From Mesorhizobium_B sp964242945 (lineage in GTDB: Bacteria; Pseudomonadota; Alphaproteobacteria; Rhizobiales; Rhizobiaceae), in assembly GCA_964242945.1 (NCBI GenBank), contig CAXTCF010000072.1:1-19677 (forward strand): a stretch of DNA of 19,677 nt. The letters run 5' to 3'. Positions 16,162-19,677 of the stretch are shown one piece after another. The position numbers and the translations under genes were made by a program. Below the pieces are notes generated by a model. The model worked only from the letters and a program-made list of their open reading frames with translations. It searched no databases and was not told the origin of the DNA. The stretch's first letter is position 1. Each line of letters starts with the position of its first letter.

Positions 16162-17661
16162 TCAGGCCGGCAGCATGTCGCGCAGGCGCAGCAGTGCGAT
16201 GCGCTCGACCTGGGCGGCAGCGGCGGCGAGTTCGAGTTCGCGCGTGTTGGCAAGGCGCGCCGCAAAGGCCTGGAGGATGTCGGCCTTGGAGAGGCCGCGC
16301 ACCGCGATGATGAAGGGGAAGCCGAATTTTTGGGTATAGGCTGCGTTCAGTTCGGTGAACTGCGACCGCTCCGCGTCCGTCAGCGCGTCGAGGCCGGCGG
16401 AGGCCTGCTCCGCGGCGGATTCGGCAGTGAGCCGTTTGGCCTGTGCGAGTTTGCCGGCGAGGTCCGGGTGCGCGCGCAGGACACTGAGCCGCTCGTCTTC
16501 GGAGGCCGAACGGAACACGCGCGCCAGGGCGTTGTGCAAGCCCCCGGCGCTGTCATGCGCCGGTCCCAACTCCAGTTCGAAGGCGCGCTCCGCGATCCAG
16601 GGCGAGTGCTCGAACACAGCCCCGAATTTTTCGACGAAGCTTTCCCGGTCGATCCGCGACGGGCGCAAGGCCGGCGCCTGATAGGGGTGGCGCGCCCGCC
16701 AGTGCTCGGCGACCTCGACGCGGCGCGGCGTCCAGACCTTGTCGTGGTTTTTTACATAGTTGAGGAAGCGCTTCAGCCCCGCCAACCGGCCGGGGCGGCC
16801 GACGAGGCGGCAGTGGAGGCCGACGCTCATCATCGCGGGGCGCCCCGCCGGACCCTCGGCGTAGAGCGAGGCGCACGAGTCGTTCAGGTAGGAAAAGAAC
16901 TGGTCGCCATTGGTGAAGCCGGCCGAAATGGCAAAGCGCATGTCGTTGGCGTCCAACGTGTAGGGGATGACGAGCTGCGGCGGGTCCAGCGGGTTGCCGT
17001 GGCCGTCGTGGTCGAGCCAGTAGGGCAGGTCGTCGTCGTAGGTGTCGGAGACGTAGTCGAGGCCGTATCGTGCGGCGAGCCGCACCGTGTTGACCGAGGT
17101 GCGGCCGGTGTACCAGCCGCGGGGACGTTCGCCGACCACTTGCCGGTGCAGGCGGATGGCCTCCGCCATGTCGCGTGCCTCGTCCGCTTCTGCGTGCTCG
17201 CGGTAGTCGATCCATTTCAGGCCATGGGAGGCAATCTCCCATTGCGATGCCTTCATCGCCGCAACCTGATCGGGCGACCGGGCCAGCGCCGAGGCCACGC
17301 CGTAGATCGTCACAGGAATATCCGCTTCCGTAAACAGGCGGTGCAACCGCCAGAAGCCGGCGCGCGCGCCGTATTCGTAGATCGACTCCATGTTCCAGTG
17401 GCGCGAGCCGGCCCAGGGCACGGCGCCGGTGATCTCCGACAGGAAAGCTTCCGATGCCTTGTCGCCGTGCAGAACGGAGTTCTCGCCGCCTTCCTCGTAG
17501 TTCAGCACGAACTGGACGCAGACATGCGCGCCGCCGGGCCAATCCGGATGCGGCGGGTTGCGGCCGTAGCCGCGCATGTCTCGGACGTAGCGGTTCACGG
17601 GCGGTTGAAAAGCCTTGTTCAAACTTCGCTCACGGCGCAAATATGCCGCGAATTGCAGCAT
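16162..17661 (-). CDS. puuE-uraD: fused allantoinase (PuuE) and OHCU decarboxylase (UraD)
   Basis: One polypeptide with two purine-catabolic domains. Residues about 22-315 form a metal-independent polysaccharide-deacetylase-type allantoinase (PuuE): VRDMRGYGRNPPHP at 26-39, NYEEGGE 54-60, HGLKW 146-150, and YTGRTSVN near 184-191. Residues about 335-499 are UraD, which decarboxylates OHCU to S-allantoin: AHPDLAGKLA at 397-406 with catalytic His398, SAAEQASAGLD 415-425 and FPFIIAVRG 448-456. Thus the UraD product, allantoin, is the substrate of the PuuE half. The ATG at 17661 has AGGGA 10 bases upstream; homologues begin nearer RYVRD, so the TTG at 17622 or GTG at 17598 are alternatives. The frame is open to 17814, but that would overlap uraH. 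It is the first gene of the minus-strand ureide operon. Confidence 0.92.
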   Translation of the reverse strand: MLQFAAYLRRERSLNKAFQPPVNRYVRDMRGYGRNPPHPDWPGGAHVCVQFVLNYEEGGENSVLHGDKASEAFLSEITGAVPWAGSRHWNMESIYEYGARAGFWRLHRLFTEADIPVTIYGVASALARSPDQVAAMKASQWEIASHGLKWIDYREHAEADEARDMAEAIRLHRQVVGERPRGWYTGRTSVNTVRLAARYGLDYVSDTYDDDLPYWLDHDGHGNPLDPPQLVIPYTLDANDMRFAISAGFTNGDQFFSYLNDSCASLYAEGPAGRPAMMSVGLHCRLVGRPGRLAGLKRFLNYVKNHDKVWTPRRVEVAEHWRARHPYQAPALRPSRIDRESFVEKFGAVFEHSPWIAERAFELELGPAHDSAGGLHNALARVFRSASEDERLSVLRAHPDLAGKLAQAKRLTAESAAEQASAGLDALTDAERSQFTELNAAYTQKFGFPFIIAVRGLSKADILQAFAARLANTRELELAAAAAQVERIALLRLRDMLPA

Positions 17662-17729
17662 TGCCCATCTATCCCTGGGATGACCAAGGTTTCGGCGAAG
17701 CTGTCTAACGGGGCCGGAGCGGAGGTTCA

Positions 17730-17759
17730 ATGATCGTTTTTGCGGAGGTCTCGCGGTGA
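17730..17759 (+). other. possible nine-codon leader ORF ahead of uraH
   Basis: ATG at 17730 opens a frame encoding MIVFAEVSR and stopping at TGA 17757-17759, so the stop shares GTGA with the uraH start codon. A GGAGGT at 17721-17726 precedes the ATG at only 3 bases, rather close. The overlap would suit translational coupling, but a nine-codon frame can arise by chance. Confidence 0.25.
17744..17749 (+). promoter_or_regulatory. strong ribosome-binding site that fixes the uraH GTG start
   Basis: A full GGAGGT lies 6 bases before the GTG at 17756. It is the best Shine-Dalgarno sequence near this start and supports GTG as initiator although it is not ATG. The region between here and 17662 must hold the promoters of both divergent operons; I see only weak hexamers, for example on the minus strand TTGAAC and TAGACA 17 bases apart. 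Confidence 0.8.
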
Positions 17760-18127
17760 GCGGCCCGGGAAGCGCAGCGGGGCGCCTGACCACCCATGTG
17801 CTGGACACCGCCACGGGGCGCCCGGCGGCCGGGCTTTCCGTTTCGCTGTTCTGGCTGGACTATCATATGCACCAGCACCTGAAGACGGTCGTGACCAACG
17901 CGGACGGGCGCTGCGATGCGCCGCTTCTGGAAGGCGAGGCGTTCCGCATCGGGCCTTACGAGCTTGTCTTCGACGCCGGCGGGTATTTTCGGGCGCAGGG
18001 CCTCGAACTGCCGAAGCCGCTGTTCCTCGACAAGATTCCGATCCGCTTCGGCATCGCGGAGGAAAAGCACTACCATGTGCCGCTGCTGCTTTCGCCTTTC
18101 GGCTATTCGACCTACCGGGGAAGCTGA
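17756..18127 (+). CDS. uraH: 5-hydroxyisourate hydrolase (transthyretin-like)
   Basis: A 123-residue transthyretin-related protein that hydrolyses 5-hydroxyisourate, the urate-oxidase product, to OHCU, which the UraD domain of the divergent gene then decarboxylates. Catalytic and signature residues are in place: His14 in LTTHVLD (11-17), Arg52 in NADGRC, His107 in HYHVPLLLSPFGYSTY, and the C-terminal YRGS at 120-123 that separates the enzyme from true transthyretin. The length fits a cytoplasmic bacterial enzyme without signal peptide. It starts at a GTG behind a strong GGAGGT and overlaps xdhA by one base (TGATG), so the two are coupled. The divergent arrangement with the puuE-uraD operon suggests shared regulation from the 94-base spacer (inference). 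Confidence 0.96.
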   Translation: MSGPGSAAGRLTTHVLDTATGRPAAGLSVSLFWLDYHMHQHLKTVVTNADGRCDAPLLEGEAFRIGPYELVFDAGGYFRAQGLELPKPLFLDKIPIRFGIAEEKHYHVPLLLSPFGYSTYRGS

Positions 18128-19599
18128 TGCCCGAAACCGAGAAAAAAATCCGGCGCGAGGTCCGCTTCCTGCTCAACGGCGAGCCTGTCGCCCTGAATAA
18201 GGTGCGGCCGGACGACACGCTGCTCGACTTTCTGCGGCTCGACCGCCATCTCACCGGCACCAAGGAGGGCTGCGCGGAGGGCGACTGCGGCGCCTGCACG
18301 GTGCTGGTCTCGCGCCTGCACGAAGGCAGCGTCCGCACGGAAGCGGTCAACGCCTGCATCCGCCTCATGCCCTCGCTCGACAATTGCGCGGTGCAGACGG
18401 TGGAGGCGCTCGCCAGCCGGGATGGGACGCTGAACGCCGTCCAGGCGGCCATGGTCGAGCACCACGGCTCGCAATGCGGCTTCTGCACGCCGGGCTTCGT
18501 GATGTCGCTCCAGGCGCTGTGTAATTCCAGTTTGCAGCCCACCGACGCGGCGATCGAGAAGGCGATCCAGGGGAACCTTTGCCGCTGCACCGGCTATGAA
18601 GCGATCCTGCGCGCCGCTCGCGCCGCTGCCGCTTCCTCCCAGGGGACTGGCGGGACCCAAGAAACCGTGCTTGCCCAGCTTGAAGCCTGGAACGACGGCG
18701 CCCGCGTGGAGCTGAGCGGCGGCGACACGCGCTTCACGATTCCCGCCGACGTCGACGATCTGGCCGAACTGCTGGCAGCCGACCCCGACACGCGCGTGGT
18801 TGCCGGTTCCACCGATGTCGGCCTGTGGGTGACGAAGGGTATGGCGCCGATCTCGCCTGCCGTGTTCATCGGCGGGCTTTCCGACCTCAAGGGCATCACG
18901 GAAACGGACGTCGTCTTGAGGATCGGCGCGGGCGTCACCTACACCGAAGCCTTCGAGAGCCTGTCGGAGAAGATCCCGGCGCTTGGGCGGCTGATCGACC
19001 GCATCGGCGGCGACCAGATCCGGAACTGCGGCACGGTCGGCGGCAACATCGCCAACGGCTCGCCCATCGGCGACTTGGCCCCTCCGCTGATCGCACTAGG
19101 TTCCACGCTGGTGCTGCGACGGGCAAGCGGGCGGCGCAGGCTGCCGCTCGAAAGCTTCTTCCTGGCCTATGGCAGGCAGGACCGGCGGCCGGGCGAGTTC
19201 GTGGAAGCGGTGGAGGTGCCGCTGCCCAGGCCCGGCGCGCTGTTCGACATCCACAAGGTCACCAAGCGCCGCGACGAGGACATCACGGCAGTGCTGGGCG
19301 CCTTTCACCTGGAGGTGGAGAACGGCCTCGTGCAGCAGGCGCGCATCGCCTATGGCGGCATGGCCGGAACGCCCAAGCGCGCGGCGGGGGTGGAAGCGGC
19401 GCTGACGGGCAAACCTTGGACGCAGGCGACAGTGGAAGCCGCGTTGTCCGCCTTCGAAACGGATTTCATTCCGCTGACCGACATGCGGGCGACCTCCGCC
19501 TACCGGATGATGGTCGCCAAAAACCTGCTGCGCCGCTTCTTCCTGGAAACCACCCACGCGGTGCCACTGATGCAGGTGGGGCGGCACAAGGCAGCTTGA
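18127..19599 (+). CDS. xdhA: xanthine dehydrogenase small subunit (2Fe-2S and FAD)
   Basis: The 490-residue small subunit of xanthine dehydrogenase, carrying electrons from the molybdenum subunit to NAD+. The N-terminal ferredoxin-like [2Fe-2S] domain has Cys49, Cys54, Cys57 (GCAEGDCGAC) and probably Cys77; the second [2Fe-2S] domain has Cys117, Cys120, Cys152 and Cys154 (QCGFCTPG and LCRCTGYE). The FAD domain starts about 195 (RVVAGSTDVGL at 223-233; GTVGGNIANGSPIGDLAP at 302-319), with the CO-dehydrogenase flavoprotein C-terminal region to 490. Start: the ATG overlaps the uraH stop as TGATG, so translation is coupled. The molybdopterin subunit XdhB should follow for activity, but the 78 bases remaining show no convincing start for it. 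It feeds urate into the ureide pathway next door. Confidence 0.95.
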   Translation: MPETEKKIRREVRFLLNGEPVALNKVRPDDTLLDFLRLDRHLTGTKEGCAEGDCGACTVLVSRLHEGSVRTEAVNACIRLMPSLDNCAVQTVEALASRDGTLNAVQAAMVEHHGSQCGFCTPGFVMSLQALCNSSLQPTDAAIEKAIQGNLCRCTGYEAILRAARAAAASSQGTGGTQETVLAQLEAWNDGARVELSGGDTRFTIPADVDDLAELLAADPDTRVVAGSTDVGLWVTKGMAPISPAVFIGGLSDLKGITETDVVLRIGAGVTYTEAFESLSEKIPALGRLIDRIGGDQIRNCGTVGGNIANGSPIGDLAPPLIALGSTLVLRRASGRRRLPLESFFLAYGRQDRRPGEFVEAVEVPLPRPGALFDIHKVTKRRDEDITAVLGAFHLEVENGLVQQARIAYGGMAGTPKRAAGVEAALTGKPWTQATVEAALSAFETDFIPLTDMRATSAYRMMVAKNLLRRFFLETTHAVPLMQVGRHKAA

Positions 19600-19677
19600 T
19601 GTTTCTCCTCCTTCGCCTGCATACCCCTTGTATCTACGATTTTTGGATTGTGGGATGGGAGCGACTGAGCAGCGGGC

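Noticed and set aside
16330..17733. A 467-codon plus-strand frame opposite puuE-uraD
   Set aside because: Antisense shadow; the minus-strand protein has two complete enzyme domains.
17662..17814. N-terminal extension of the puuE-uraD protein to 17814
   Set aside because: It would overlap the divergent uraH start and its strong ribosome site, and the extra 51 residues do not resemble the family.
19600..19677. Search for an xdhB start after xdhA
   Set aside because: Only 78 bases remain; the ATG near 19656 lacks a clear ribosome site and too few codons follow to identify a gene.

Overview
The window is GC-rich (about 60-70% in most lines I counted) and densely coded, with short spacers, overlapping stop/start codons and many long antisense shadow frames. 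Gene content points to an alphaproteobacterium of the Rhizobiales/Hyphomicrobiales, probably near Mesorhizobium/Phyllobacteriaceae: a DUF5872 protein, a fused allantoinase-OHCU decarboxylase, a cupin ureidoglycine aminohydrolase and Tat-exported dipeptide-type binding proteins. I infer this from family recall; no search was run. No rRNA, tRNA, CRISPR, insertion sequence or phage gene was seen.

Layout. (1) 307-2251 (+): a CHASE3 sensor histidine kinase and a single-domain Rcp1-type response regulator, 10 bases apart. (2) 2258-3672 (-): an alkaline-phosphatase-superfamily phosphodiesterase and a lysine-rich DUF5872 protein; 3904-4203 (+) is a small unknown protein. (3) 4223-13490 (-): an Opp/Dpp-type ABC importer with one protein carrying both ATPase domains, two permeases and two tandem paralogous Tat-exported binding proteins, followed upstream by a CocE/NonD-family serine hydrolase. 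Strong intrinsic terminators lie after each binding-protein gene, and the downstream one (7971-9560) has its own promoter candidate, so this is probably several transcription units. (4) 13652-14171 (+): a Phd/YefM-RelE/StbE toxin-antitoxin pair of lower GC. (5) 14174-17661 (-): an operon of allantoinase-OHCU decarboxylase fusion, (S)-ureidoglycine aminohydrolase, ureidoglycolate lyase and an uncharacterised deaminase. (6) 17756-19599 (+): divergent 5-hydroxyisourate hydrolase (uraH) and xanthine dehydrogenase small subunit (xdhA).

Regions 5 and 6 together are most of a purine-to-glyoxylate route: XdhA (with a large subunit not seen) makes urate; after urate oxidation (enzyme not seen) UraH and the UraD domain lead to S-allantoin; the PuuE domain opens it to allantoate; an allantoate amidohydrolase (not seen) would give ureidoglycine; the cupin enzyme and AllA finish to ureidoglycolate, glyoxylate and urea. 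The yield is reusable nitrogen. The neighbouring importer and hydrolase may feed a related nitrogen compound or a peptide/ester into the cell, but nothing in the sequence fixes the substrate.

The most unusual observations are the two near-duplicate binding proteins for one importer with a terminator after each, a sharp GC drop confined to the permease genes, a nine-codon leader frame whose stop overlaps the uraH start, and an odd HGE-type deaminase inside the ureide operon. I saw no clearly undescribed system; most genes belong to recognisable families.
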